A DNA stretch of 64,000 bases, taken from NCBI GenBank assembly GCA_958295925.1, contig OY282384.1:189572-253571 (forward strand), in the 5' to 3' direction. The translations under genes and the position numbers were made by a program. Position 1 is the first letter of the stretch; every line of letters starts with the position of its first letter. Origin of the DNA: an uncultured Acidimicrobiales bacterium. Its GTDB lineage: Bacteria; Actinomycetota; Acidimicrobiia; Acidimicrobiales; CATQHL01. This document shows positions 1-6,784 of this stretch, one piece after another. A model generated the notes under the pieces. It had not been told where the DNA came from. It saw nothing but the letters and a program-made list of their open reading frames with translations, and did not search any database.

Positions 1-2
1 TC

Positions 3-305
3 GACATCCAGCAGTGGAAGACCAGGCACGCCGAGCGCTCCGCTGAAATAACGCGGAAACTAGGTGTAGCCAAGGACTACCTCCGAGACGCGTTGGAGTG
101 GGAGATCGACGCCCAGAAAAGGGAAATGGCGGAGCTGGAACGGCGTCACAGCATGTTCAAGCAAGCCGTCATCTCTCCGGAGTTGGACATGACCGATCTG
201 AACCGGCGGATGGAGGTGGTCACCTGCATCCGCTTGTACCCGGAGGCCACCGAGCTCGAGGATGTCATGGAGTGCCCCTACCTGGGCGTCTTTGGCTGGG
301 ACTAA
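3..305 (+). CDS. Hypothetical protein, 5' end outside window
   Basis: Reading frame open from the left edge to the TAA at 303-305, giving the last 100 residues. It is highly charged and helical, with the Glu/Lys/Arg-rich segment around residues 30-50 looking coiled-coil-like. The C-terminus holds a CPYLGVFGWD tail. No start codon can be assigned because the frame has no stop upstream. It is followed by a strong hairpin. Function not recognised. Confidence 0.6.
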   Translation, partial: DIQQWKTRHAERSAEITRKLGVAKDYLRDALEWEIDAQKREMAELERRHSMFKQAVISPELDMTDLNRRMEVVTCIRLYPEATELEDVMECPYLGVFGWD

Positions 306-343
306 GCAAATTAGTGCCAGGAAAGCCAACCCAAGGCGGACCC

Positions 344-372
344 CGCCCCAAGCCTTCAAAAGGCTTGGGGCG
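344..372 (+). terminator. Perfect 13-bp hairpin (terminator or processing site)
   Basis: The arms 344-356 and 360-372 are perfectly complementary (CGCCCCAAGCCTT and its complement) around a 3-nt loop. It lies 39 nt after the first gene and 52 nt before the next start. There is no clear T-tract, so it could be a factor-dependent terminator or an RNA-stabilising element. Confidence 0.6.
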
Positions 373-395
373 TACCCCACGTGTACCCCGGACCA

Positions 396-427
396 CCAAA
401 ATCTTTTTGGAGGGCTAATAAGCCATG
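396..427 (+). promoter_or_regulatory. Structured leader with RBS, family A
   Basis: CCAAAA (396-401) pairs with TTTTGG (405-410), whose last two G begin the GGAGG Shine-Dalgarno. A second hairpin, GGCT (413-416), AATA, AGCC (421-424), ends exactly at the ATG (425). Near-identical leaders precede the genes at 1153 and 1594. Confidence 0.6.
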
Positions 428-1063
428 AAAACCCCAAGCGCGGGCATGATCGCCCTAGTCGTATTCGGTATCCCCATACTGATCCTCCTGGTATGGCGCT
501 TCGCAGAAGTCAACATCTTCGAGACCAGCGAAGCCAACCAGACCCCGTCCACCGCCGAACGGCTTGACGGCGCCACGCGCGCAATGAAAGCCCTGGCAGA
601 GGATTCGCTGCAGAAGCAAGAGAGAATCGACTCCCTTGAACAGGAAGTCAAGCAACTCCGCGAGGAGCTCTCTCAAGCTAAGGCCGAAAACGCTGGACTC
701 GAAAGGGCATTCGAGGCCCTGGCAGACAGCACGGTCCAACTAAGGAACGAAGTTATCGACCTCAAGTCGGTGATCGAAGGCCTGAAACGGGACGTATGGG
801 ACGCCAAGAACGAAGGCGGCGTCTACGAGTGGCTGTACGACGAGTACAGCAGGCAGTACTACGAAGCCATAGCCCAGGTTTTCTACCTGGGCGGCGAGGT
901 GATGCACCTCGAGGTTTTCGTCGTACCACCCCTGGAGAAGAACATCCGCCTTTTCGAAATTCAGGGTACTCCTGAATACGAAGAGGTCTGCCAAAAGGCA
1001 CGGGAAGACGTGGCGGAGGGCCGCTGGCCGGAACTCACGTTCTCAGCCTGCGAACCTCGCTAA
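425..1063 (+). CDS. Membrane-anchored coiled-coil protein
   Basis: 212 residues. Residues 7-25 form one N-terminal transmembrane segment (signal anchor). Residues 55-125 are a long heptad-like coiled coil rich in Glu, Lys and Leu. The C-terminal 80 residues look globular and end with an IRLFEIQGTPEYEE stretch that resembles part of the nuclease-like fold of the protein at 4538-5326. The start is set by GGAGG at 410-414 and the structured leader. It is the first of a series of small membrane proteins separated by hairpins. No family recognised; topology suggests an envelope or T4SS accessory role (inference). Confidence 0.8.
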   Translation: MKTPSAGMIALVVFGIPILILLVWRFAEVNIFETSEANQTPSTAERLDGATRAMKALAEDSLQKQERIDSLEQEVKQLREELSQAKAENAGLERAFEALADSTVQLRNEVIDLKSVIEGLKRDVWDAKNEGGVYEWLYDEYSRQYYEAIAQVFYLGGEVMHLEVFVVPPLEKNIRLFEIQGTPEYEEVCQKAREDVAEGRWPELTFSACEPR

Positions 1064-1081
1064 AACCCGTTCCCAACGACT

Positions 1082-1107
1082 GGGAGGCTGATTCATATCA
1101 GCCTCCC
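1082..1107 (+). terminator. 11-bp perfect hairpin after the 425-1063 gene
   Basis: Arms 1082-1092 and 1097-1107 (GGGAGGCTGAT and its complement), loop TCAT. It is followed by CGTTTGCACCAACC, a sequence repeated after the next hairpin at 1530-1543. Confidence 0.6.
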
Positions 1108-1123
1108 CGTTTGCACCAACCTA

Positions 1124-1155
1124 CCAACAACTTTTTGGAGGGCTATTAAGCCATG
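1124..1155 (+). promoter_or_regulatory. Structured leader with RBS, family A
   Basis: CCAA (1124-1127) can pair with TTGG (1135-1138) at the edge of the GGAGG box. GGCT (1141-1144), ATTA, AGCC (1149-1152) forms a 4-bp hairpin abutting ATG 1153. The stem is identical to the leader at 413-424; only the tetraloop differs. Confidence 0.55.
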
Positions 1156-1461
1156 AAAGACCCAGGCGGAGCCATCATGTTGGTCTTCAGCATCGCGGCA
1201 ATAATCTTCTTCGTCGGCCTATGGGTATCCGCCCCCGAGCGGAAGGAACGACATGAAGCGAACGCCGCAGCCCAGCAGACCATCGAAAGATGGGCTGCGA
1301 CAACCCACCCGGCCGACCTCCATACCTTGGAGCCGGTCGACTTGGCCGGGAGAACAGTGCTTGAAGCGCTGTCGTGGGAGAGACCTTACCCAGGCAGCAA
1401 ACGAGCCTACGATGAAGCCGCAACGGCAAGAGCGGAAGGTCGCTACTACCCAAGTATTTAA
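1153..1461 (+). CDS. Small single-pass membrane protein
   Basis: 102 residues. Residues 7-27 are a transmembrane segment with the charged remainder probably on one side of the membrane. Its tail (AYDEAATARAEGRYYP) resembles the end of the upstream protein (YEEVCQKAREDVAEGRWP), so the two may be diverged relatives. The start is fixed by the family A leader. Function unknown. Confidence 0.7.
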   Translation: MKDPGGAIMLVFSIAAIIFFVGLWVSAPERKERHEANAAAQQTIERWAATTHPADLHTLEPVDLAGRTVLEALSWERPYPGSKRAYDEAATARAEGRYYPSI

Positions 1462-1503
1462 AGCGGCCCCAGCCCGGCCCGAGTGGCGCATCACCGACCG
1501 AGT

Positions 1504-1529
1504 GAGAGGCTGGTTCACACCAGCTTCTC
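1504..1529 (+). terminator. 11-bp hairpin with one G-U pair
   Basis: Arms 1504-1514 and 1519-1529, loop TCAC. It is followed by the same CGTTTGCACCAACC tail as the hairpin at 1082-1107, so the two intergenic units are probably duplicates. Confidence 0.5.
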
Positions 1530-1577
1530 CGTTTGCACCAACCCAAGGAGGTAACCACACCCCAGGCATATTTTGTA

Positions 1578-1596
1578 GGGAGGCTATTCAGCCATG
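1578..1596 (+). promoter_or_regulatory. Structured RBS, family A (third copy)
   Basis: GGGAGG (1578-1583), then GGCT (1582-1585), ATTC, AGCC (1590-1593), directly followed by ATG 1594. The CCAA...TTGG part of the other two leaders is absent. A second, unused AAGGAGGTAACC box lies at about 1544-1555. Confidence 0.5.
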
Positions 1597-2298
1597 ACTA
1601 CGTTCATTCGTAACCACCGTTGGAGCATCATCCTGGTGACCACACCTTGGGTATTGAGCTTCTTGCTCGCCGGCGTAGTCGTATACCTCCTCCTGGTTAT
1701 CCAGGGCATGAACGAGGACATCACCGAGACCAACTCGGAGAACCGCAGCATCATGCAGGAGTTCAACGCCGAATACCGGACGGTCTTAGAGACGATCGGA
1801 GACCTGGTCGTCCAGGTGGCCACCCTTGACCGTAAACTGCAGCAGGCTTATGCCCGCATCGCAGAATTGGAAAGGGAATCACCTGGGACCATGAACCTCA
1901 GCGCATACCAGCTCCCAACCGCATTGGGCCAGGGGGACCTGCCCCAAGAGGAACTGGAAGGAACACCCACCCCAGTGCACGCCGACATCCCCGTCGGGAG
2001 CAGCACCCTGCCGCGAGCACTAGCTCGAGAGGATGTTACCCACCCAGAAAAGGCGTTGGTAGAAGCGCCGCCAGGCGGAAGCTACGAAATCAGCCCTGAT
2101 ACCTGGGAAGCCATGCAAGATGGGAGAACGCCACTTTGCGACGGCTTCGCTGTAGAAGAAAAGCCGCGTTTGCCTGAGCCAAGGCGAGCTTGCGTGGACT
2201 CCACTCTCCAGTTAGTAGCCGTATCGCAAGACCGGACTACGACCAGCCTCCCCAACTTGGGGCGACGAGGGGAGGTAGGAACCTACAACGAGAAGTAG
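1594..2298 (+). CDS. Membrane-anchored coiled-coil protein
   Basis: 234 residues. Residues 12-36 form a transmembrane segment. Residues 40-98 are helical and coiled-coil-like. The rest is a Pro/Thr/Glu-rich, probably disordered tail with two Cys near the C-terminus. It shares its translation leader and overall plan (anchor plus coiled coil) with the genes at 425 and 1153, which suggests one functional group. No family recognised. Confidence 0.75.
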   Translation: MTTFIRNHRWSIILVTTPWVLSFLLAGVVVYLLLVIQGMNEDITETNSENRSIMQEFNAEYRTVLETIGDLVVQVATLDRKLQQAYARIAELERESPGTMNLSAYQLPTALGQGDLPQEELEGTPTPVHADIPVGSSTLPRALAREDVTHPEKALVEAPPGGSYEISPDTWEAMQDGRTPLCDGFAVEEKPRLPEPRRACVDSTLQLVAVSQDRTTTSLPNLGRRGEVGTYNEK

Positions 2299-2383
2299 CC
2301 TGCCCCTTTCTTTCCCGGTTGCCGAAAGCGGTAGCCGCCCCAGCTCAATCCAGCGGCCCCACGCCGCCCAGGAGGTAACAACC

Positions 2384-2638
2384 ATGGAAACCACAACCCT
2401 GTTCGACGCTCCGCAGCAACGCGAGCGTGACCGCAGCTATCTGTTCGAGGCGCCACCGGAGACGGAGCGCTCGCTCAGCTGGCCGCACAGCCGGCAGCTC
2501 CTGGACATCCCCTGTCCCAGGTGCCACAGCCGGGTGTTCGAGGAATACGAACCGGAAATCGGGGGACCAGTTTACTGGTGCCAAGCAGCTTCCCACACCC
2601 TGGTGTTCGTGCCGAAAGGCCGGACCATAGGAGTGTAA
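2384..2638 (+). CDS. Small zinc-ribbon-like protein
   Basis: 84 residues. A CPRC pair (C-x2-C) near residues 44-47 and a later WCQAASH segment suggest a treble-clef or ribbon zinc site with two Cys, a third Cys and a His. The start at ATG 2384 is preceded by AGGAGGTAACAACC, a strong Shine-Dalgarno. Cytoplasmic, no membrane segment. Function unknown. Confidence 0.75.
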   Translation: METTTLFDAPQQRERDRSYLFEAPPETERSLSWPHSRQLLDIPCPRCHSRVFEEYEPEIGGPVYWCQAASHTLVFVPKGRTIGV

Positions 2639-2661
2639 CCACCCCCTGAAGAAGAGGGTGG
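2639..2661 (+). terminator. Hairpin after the 2384-2638 gene
   Basis: CCACCC (2639-2644) pairs with GGGTGG (2656-2661). The hairpin starts immediately after the stop codon, and a second, larger hairpin follows at 2685-2715. Confidence 0.4.
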
Positions 2662-2684
2662 GGAGGAGCAACTTGAACCCCCAC

Positions 2685-2715
2685 GCCGCCCCCGACCCCC
2701 GGAGTCAGGGGCGGC
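2685..2715 (+). terminator. GC-rich hairpin
   Basis: Arms 2685-2696 and 2704-2715 pair at 11 of 12 positions (GCCGCCCCCGAC with GTCAGGGGCGGC). No T-tract. Confidence 0.5.
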
Positions 2716-2737
2716 CCGAATGCAACCCAATGGTTTA

Positions 2738-2765
2738 CCAAAAATTATTGGAGGTGAGAATCATG
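2738..2765 (+). promoter_or_regulatory. Structured leader with RBS, family B
   Basis: TTTACCAAAA followed by TATTGG and GAGGTGAG leads to ATG 2763. CCAA (2738-2741) and TTGG (2748-2751) can pair and cover the 5' edge of the GGAGG box. The leader at 3919-3945 is nearly identical. Confidence 0.5.
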
Positions 2766-3824
2766 AGCTACAACAACAGCGTCGACTGGCAAGCCGCCAG
2801 ACAATTGAACGGCCGCGCCGCGAGGGCGATCCGGACGGGAGACACCGCCCGAGAAGTCGTCGCGCGATACCAAGCCAACGGCGGCACGAGCCGCGTACAG
2901 GGAGAAGCGGACTGGGACGCTGGAGCCGACGCCATCGAGGCGATACTCCAGATCGACCGCCGCAGCGAGCCCCGGCTCAAGACGGAACCGTCCATCTTCA
3001 ACCTGATACGCCTAGCGTACGACACGGTCCAGGCACAGGACGCGCGACCCAACCGAGGACCCATAGTCCGAATGACGGGGCCGAACCGGCACCCGGAAAT
3101 CACGGACGAGATGGAAGCCGATTGGCTCGAAGCCGAGGCGACCCTGTGGAAGGAAACCAAGCCCTGCCCCGACTGCGGCGCCGACTGGGCCTACGTTATG
3201 GAGCCCACCTGTCCCAACTGCATCCCACGGCTGAGAGTCTTCGGCCATTTCTTCGGCCGGCGGGTCCAGGACGAGAAAAGGACCGAGCCGTGCCCGAAGT
3301 GCGGAGCCGAAACCAGCGTCTGGGGCTACTGCGAACCCTGCAACGCGGGAACGCAGGAACCCGAAGCTGACGCCTCCGTAGGCACCGTCCTCTGCAACGT
3401 CTCCGCCGACGGGCAAAACCACCTTTGGTGCGACTGCCAGGACAACCCGGCACACGACGCCGCTGTCGCAGCGACGCCGGAACCGGAGGCGGAACCGGAA
3501 CTGAGCGAGGACTTTTGGAGCAGCTTGCTGAACGACGGCGAGGACGCCAGCGTAGGAACCTCGGTTTCCGAGGGAGAAGCGCCGGCACCCGCCGCGGCTC
3601 CCGAGCCGGCCGAGAAGCCCGAGCTGCAGGCGAATGGCCAGTGCCATACCTGCGGCAAGGACCTCCCGGACAAGAACAACAAGTACCAGAACCTGCTCTT
3701 CTGCTACCCGCATTTCGTGGGCGACATCTGCGTGAGCTGCAGCGTCAAGTGCAAGGAGGCCGCCAAAGGCGAGACCCCCTTGTGCTGGGTCTGCAAGACC
3801 GGCAGGAAGCGCGCCCGCGTCTAG
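2763..3824 (+). CDS. Multi-zinc-ribbon protein of unknown function
   Basis: 353 residues from ATG 2763, set by GGAGGTGAG. The first 120 residues are helical with no obvious motif. Residues 135-200 contain three C-x2-C pairs (CPDC, CPNC, CPKC, then CEPC) typical of zinc ribbons. An acidic Ala/Glu/Pro-rich linker follows, and the last 65 residues hold CHTC, CVSC, CWVC pairs, a second zinc cluster. Soluble. It probably binds nucleic acid or protein through the zinc sites (inference). An ORF in another frame upstream of 2763 is not needed. Confidence 0.8.
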   Translation: MSYNNSVDWQAARQLNGRAARAIRTGDTAREVVARYQANGGTSRVQGEADWDAGADAIEAILQIDRRSEPRLKTEPSIFNLIRLAYDTVQAQDARPNRGPIVRMTGPNRHPEITDEMEADWLEAEATLWKETKPCPDCGADWAYVMEPTCPNCIPRLRVFGHFFGRRVQDEKRTEPCPKCGAETSVWGYCEPCNAGTQEPEADASVGTVLCNVSADGQNHLWCDCQDNPAHDAAVAATPEPEAEPELSEDFWSSLLNDGEDASVGTSVSEGEAPAPAAAPEPAEKPELQANGQCHTCGKDLPDKNNKYQNLLFCYPHFVGDICVSCSVKCKEAAKGETPLCWVCKTGRKRARV

Positions 3825-3854
3825 CCGATTCGTTTCGGAGAGACAGGAAACCCC

Positions 3855-3896
3855 GCCTCCCGGATTAACCAGCTTCGCAGCTGGAGCCCGGGAGGC
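3855..3896 (+). terminator. Two-tier hairpin
   Basis: Outer arms GCCTCCCGG (3855-3863) and CCGGGAGGC (3888-3896), inner arms CCAGCT (3869-3874) and AGCTGG (3879-3884), loop TTCGC-type. It lies 30 nt after the zinc-ribbon gene. Confidence 0.6.
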
Positions 3897-3918
3897 CACC
3901 GGCAACGCCAGTGTTTTA

Positions 3919-3945
3919 CCAAAATATTGGGAGGTGAGCGACATG
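3919..3945 (+). promoter_or_regulatory. Structured leader with RBS, family B
   Basis: CCAA (3919-3922) AATA TTGG (3927-3930) forms a short hairpin ending inside the GGGAGGTGAG Shine-Dalgarno before ATG 3943. It is a near copy of the leader at 2738-2765. Confidence 0.5.
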
Positions 3946-4209
3946 GCTATCTTAGTCAGAATCAGCCAACGAGTACGCGACGAGGAAACCGGCATCAGTT
4001 TCACGATACAAATAGACCTGTCCAACGGAAACAAAGGATGGGAAGCCTACGTCGTGGAAACCGAAGTCGCCAGTTTCGCCGAGGACGACCACACGGCCTT
4101 AGACCGCGCGGTCGCCTCGGTAAAAAGTTCCATCAACGGTTGGATCAAGCCCGTCTTCGGGTTGACCGACTGGCTGGAGGACCACAGCATCCCGTACGCG
4201 TATGAGTAG
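3943..4209 (+). CDS. Small hypothetical protein
   Basis: 88 residues, chosen at ATG 3943 (9 nt after GGAGG) rather than the GTG at 3934, which overlaps the Shine-Dalgarno. It has an alternating beta pattern (AILVRISQRV, ISFTIQIDL, GWEAYVVET) then a helix, resembling small alpha/beta proteins such as HicB-like domains. The likeness is too weak to name. No membrane segment. Confidence 0.65.
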   Translation: MAILVRISQRVRDEETGISFTIQIDLSNGNKGWEAYVVETEVASFAEDDHTALDRAVASVKSSINGWIKPVFGLTDWLEDHSIPYAYE

Positions 4210-4289
4210 AAACCAACCCCTGGTAAAGAAGTGAAGCGTTAGAACCAATTACCCCAAGGTACCCGCGGTTCAGATGCATTTCTTAAAGC

Positions 4290-4322
4290 ACAGCCCCTTT
4301 CTCCTAGTGAGGAAGGGGCTGT
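4290..4322 (+). terminator. 10-bp hairpin
   Basis: ACAGCCCCTT (4290-4299) and AAGGGGCTGT (4313-4322) are perfectly complementary. It separates the small-protein series from the next gene. No T-tract. Confidence 0.5.
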
Positions 4323-4537
4323 TGCCGTTTCGGGCAGAAACGAAGGAGAAACGGAGTTGCCAGGCCGTTTCCCGGCGGTTGGTTTCCCGGTCGCTTGATT
4401 GGGGGTGCGGAGCCAGAAGGTTAGCCCGACCAAGCACGACAACCCGACCATTGGGTGAAGGACGCCAGCCCCACCAGAAGGAGAACACGAACAAAACCGC
4501 CGGCCACCGGCCGGCGAAAAGAAAGAAGGAACCAACC

Positions 4538-5326
4538 ATGGAATACCTGGAACTATTCAGCCGAGGCCTGAAACGAGGCGTCTTCGCCATAGGCCGCTTC
4601 ACCTTGAGCATCGCTGCAGTGATGGGGACAGTAGCCGTCATCTTCCTGATAATCGCCGGCCTGGCGTTAGGAGCAGTGCTGCTGTTCATCTGGGGCGGAA
4701 CCCAGGTGCTGGCCTACGCGGCCAGCATCGACCTGAGCGACCCCGACGACTACCCTACCTACGTGACCATGCCCCAGAGAGAACCCCAATACCTGACCCC
4801 CAACAGCCGAGCCCCCACCGGCCCGGCGCCGTGGGACGAAAGAAGAGGCAGAACCGGCCAGCCGGCCGCCTGCAGCATGGAAGCCGTGCTGGAAGGAACC
4901 GAATGGTACGAAGGAAAGTACGACCCCGGCAGCCACAATCTGCGTCCCGGCAGCCCGGGAAACATCCAGATTGAGATACCAGGACAAGGCTGGTACGAAG
5001 TGCGGCTATGGGGACTGCACAGCCCCACGGGCACGCCGGAGTACGAAGAAAAAGCAGCGGAAGCGCTGCAGAAGTTAATCGGGCGGAACGATTACTTCGA
5101 ATACCGAGTCGCGAACCACGGCGGCTACATCAGCTTGATTCTGAGCAAGAAGAGCGAGGAGTACACCACGCTGAACGCCAGAATGCTTGAAGGCGGCTGG
5201 GCCGAGATACACCCGTGGCTCAACAATACCAACCCGCCCCGCTGCTTCTGGGACATGGCCCGCCTGGCGGAGAAGACGGGACGCGGCATGCACGGCAGCT
5301 GGGGCTCCGGGCCAATTACCGGATGA
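4538..5326 (+). CDS. Membrane-anchored, catalytically degenerate thermonuclease-like protein
   Basis: 262 residues. A double hydrophobic stretch (residues 15-60) anchors the N-terminus. Residues 110-258 follow the staphylococcal nuclease (SNase) fold: an EVRLWGLHSP strand, an AAEALQKLIG helix, LNARMLEGGWAE and AEKTGRGMHGSW. The arginine at residue 156 is kept, but the family's GDT motif is missing, the Asp and Glu of GIDxPE are His161 and Thr164, and the YGR arginine is absent. It probably folds but does not cut. An intact SNase lies at 21573-22265. The start at ATG 4538 follows GAAGGA; an upstream in-frame extension spans a hairpin and is unlikely. The last 4 nt overlap the next ATG. Confidence 0.8.
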   Translation: MEYLELFSRGLKRGVFAIGRFTLSIAAVMGTVAVIFLIIAGLALGAVLLFIWGGTQVLAYAASIDLSDPDDYPTYVTMPQREPQYLTPNSRAPTGPAPWDERRGRTGQPAACSMEAVLEGTEWYEGKYDPGSHNLRPGSPGNIQIEIPGQGWYEVRLWGLHSPTGTPEYEEKAAEALQKLIGRNDYFEYRVANHGGYISLILSKKSEEYTTLNARMLEGGWAEIHPWLNNTNPPRCFWDMARLAEKTGRGMHGSWGSGPITG

Positions 5327-5457
5327 CGCCGGAGACCCCATTGCCCACGCCGGAAGCTACGCCGGAGCCGGAGATAGCCCCCAGCCGGGAAAACGTCCAG
5401 CCTGACGCCAGGAACAGCCCCAGGCAGAACAGCAGCTACCAAGCTCCCCAGACGTAA
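5323..5457 (+). CDS. Possible small Pro/Glu-rich protein
   Basis: 44 codons starting at an ATG that overlaps the preceding stop (ATGA), a common sign of translational coupling. The product is Pro/Thr/Glu-rich and disordered, with no motif. It could equally be untranslated. Confidence 0.3.
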   Translation: MTPETPLPTPEATPEPEIAPSRENVQPDARNSPRQNSSYQAPQT

Positions 5458-5518
5458 CAGCCCCCGCCGCACACGCAAGAGCACGACTGGAACAATCAGT
5501 CAGAAGGAGGAAACAGCC

Positions 5519-6151
5519 ATGGCCAACCAACCGTCCCTGGCCCGCTCGGCCATAGAGACCAGCCGCGGGCGGGACACCATCCAACTGGACCCGAAGACCG
5601 CCCAGCTCCTGAACGCCACCCTGCTCACCGGCGGCGGAGCCCGACAGAACTGCAGCGTCCACTTCAAGATGAAAGGCTGCAAAATAACCCAGGCCGTGGT
5701 CCAAGCCCGGGAGGACTGGCAGGGCCACACCGTGGAGATCCACTTCGAGGCGGAGAAGTACGCCAGCGCCAGCCAATGCAACCAACCCTGCTGCAGCGCG
5801 GAGGCAATAGACGCGACGGAAGGCTTCACAATCTTCTCAGGAGCCCCGGAGAAAGCGACCAGGCCGGCCAAACCCCCGGTCGAAAGCGGAGCCGGGCTCC
5901 TGAGAAACCGCCGCCAGGAGGCGGGCCAAGCAAGCCACCAGGCGGAAGTGGAAGAAGACTACAGCACCGACACCCCAGTAAGGGAAAGAGGGCCCAGCCC
6001 CCTGGCTGCCACCGGCAGCAAACTGAAGACCTGGACCAGCAGCTTCGGAGAAATCGACCGCGAGGCGAAGAAGAGCTGCATGAAGTACGGGGCAGTCACC
6101 GGCCTATTCCTGGCGACTGCGATACTGATCGGAAGCCGGGTATTCGGATAA
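5519..6151 (+). CDS. Tail-anchored hypothetical protein
   Basis: 210 residues. Residues 1-100 form a soluble domain with five Cys (NCSVHF, GCK, QCNQPCCS) that may be a metal site. A disordered linker follows, and the last 25 residues contain one transmembrane segment (GAVTGLFLATAILIGSRVF), so the protein is tail-anchored. The start ATG 5519 follows AAGGAGGAAACAGCC. Function unknown. Confidence 0.8.
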   Translation: MANQPSLARSAIETSRGRDTIQLDPKTAQLLNATLLTGGGARQNCSVHFKMKGCKITQAVVQAREDWQGHTVEIHFEAEKYASASQCNQPCCSAEAIDATEGFTIFSGAPEKATRPAKPPVESGAGLLRNRRQEAGQASHQAEVEEDYSTDTPVRERGPSPLAATGSKLKTWTSSFGEIDREAKKSCMKYGAVTGLFLATAILIGSRVFG

Positions 6152-6189
6152 AAGAAGACAGCCACTACAAAGAAGGAGGAACAACAACC

Positions 6190-6753
6190 ATGAACGAAAG
6201 GACCGGACACCCCATGCCCGCCGGCTTCGTCTACGAACACCAAATCGTAGGGGAAACGACCGGCCCCGGCGACACCCTGCGCTTCGACCTGGCCCGAGCC
6301 GACTACCAGGACGGCCAGGGTGAGGCCCTGACCCCGGGCACCAGAGTCGTCATCTGGCGGGGCGACACCCCCGCGACGCTGTCCCGCTGCAGCGCGGAAG
6401 TAACCGAAGTGAACGGGGTGGAAGCCACCGCCCAGATAACCCAGACCGACATCGGCGCAGACTGGCCCGCCTGGAAGGACCCCTTCGGCGCCGGCTCCTT
6501 CGTCTACTGGGCCAACCCCAGCGAGCCGGAGAGCTACCAGCCGGACTGGGACAAGACCGCCACCGTAGCCGAGATGGAAGAGATGCGCATCCGCGCCCTG
6601 CAACATGAAAGGGACAGCGGCGTCGGCACCGGCTTCGCCGGCGTCAGCGTCACCGACTCCGACCCGGAGAACGACGGCGACAGCCTACGCCGGCACATCG
6701 GAGGGACCGGCCGGGTCATCCTGGACCCGGAGCAACTGGCCGCGTTGGAATAG
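6190..6753 (+). CDS. Hypothetical acidic protein
   Basis: 187 residues from ATG 6190, preceded by AAGGAGGAACAACAACC. The N-terminal 110 residues are beta-rich (TPGTRVVIWRG, AEVTEVNGVEATAQI), the C-terminus acidic and helical. No membrane segment or known motif. It is the last gene of the plus-strand run and faces the minus-strand replication-relaxation gene tail to tail. Confidence 0.75.
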   Translation: MNERTGHPMPAGFVYEHQIVGETTGPGDTLRFDLARADYQDGQGEALTPGTRVVIWRGDTPATLSRCSAEVTEVNGVEATAQITQTDIGADWPAWKDPFGAGSFVYWANPSEPESYQPDWDKTATVAEMEEMRIRALQHERDSGVGTGFAGVSVTDSDPENDGDSLRRHIGGTGRVILDPEQLAALE

Positions 6754-6784
6754 AGAAGGAGTCAGGAGAGACGGGAGAAGAAAC

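Noticed and set aside
60-437. Minus-strand frame at the left edge
   Set aside because: Antisense to a frame with stronger coding character and no ribosome site.
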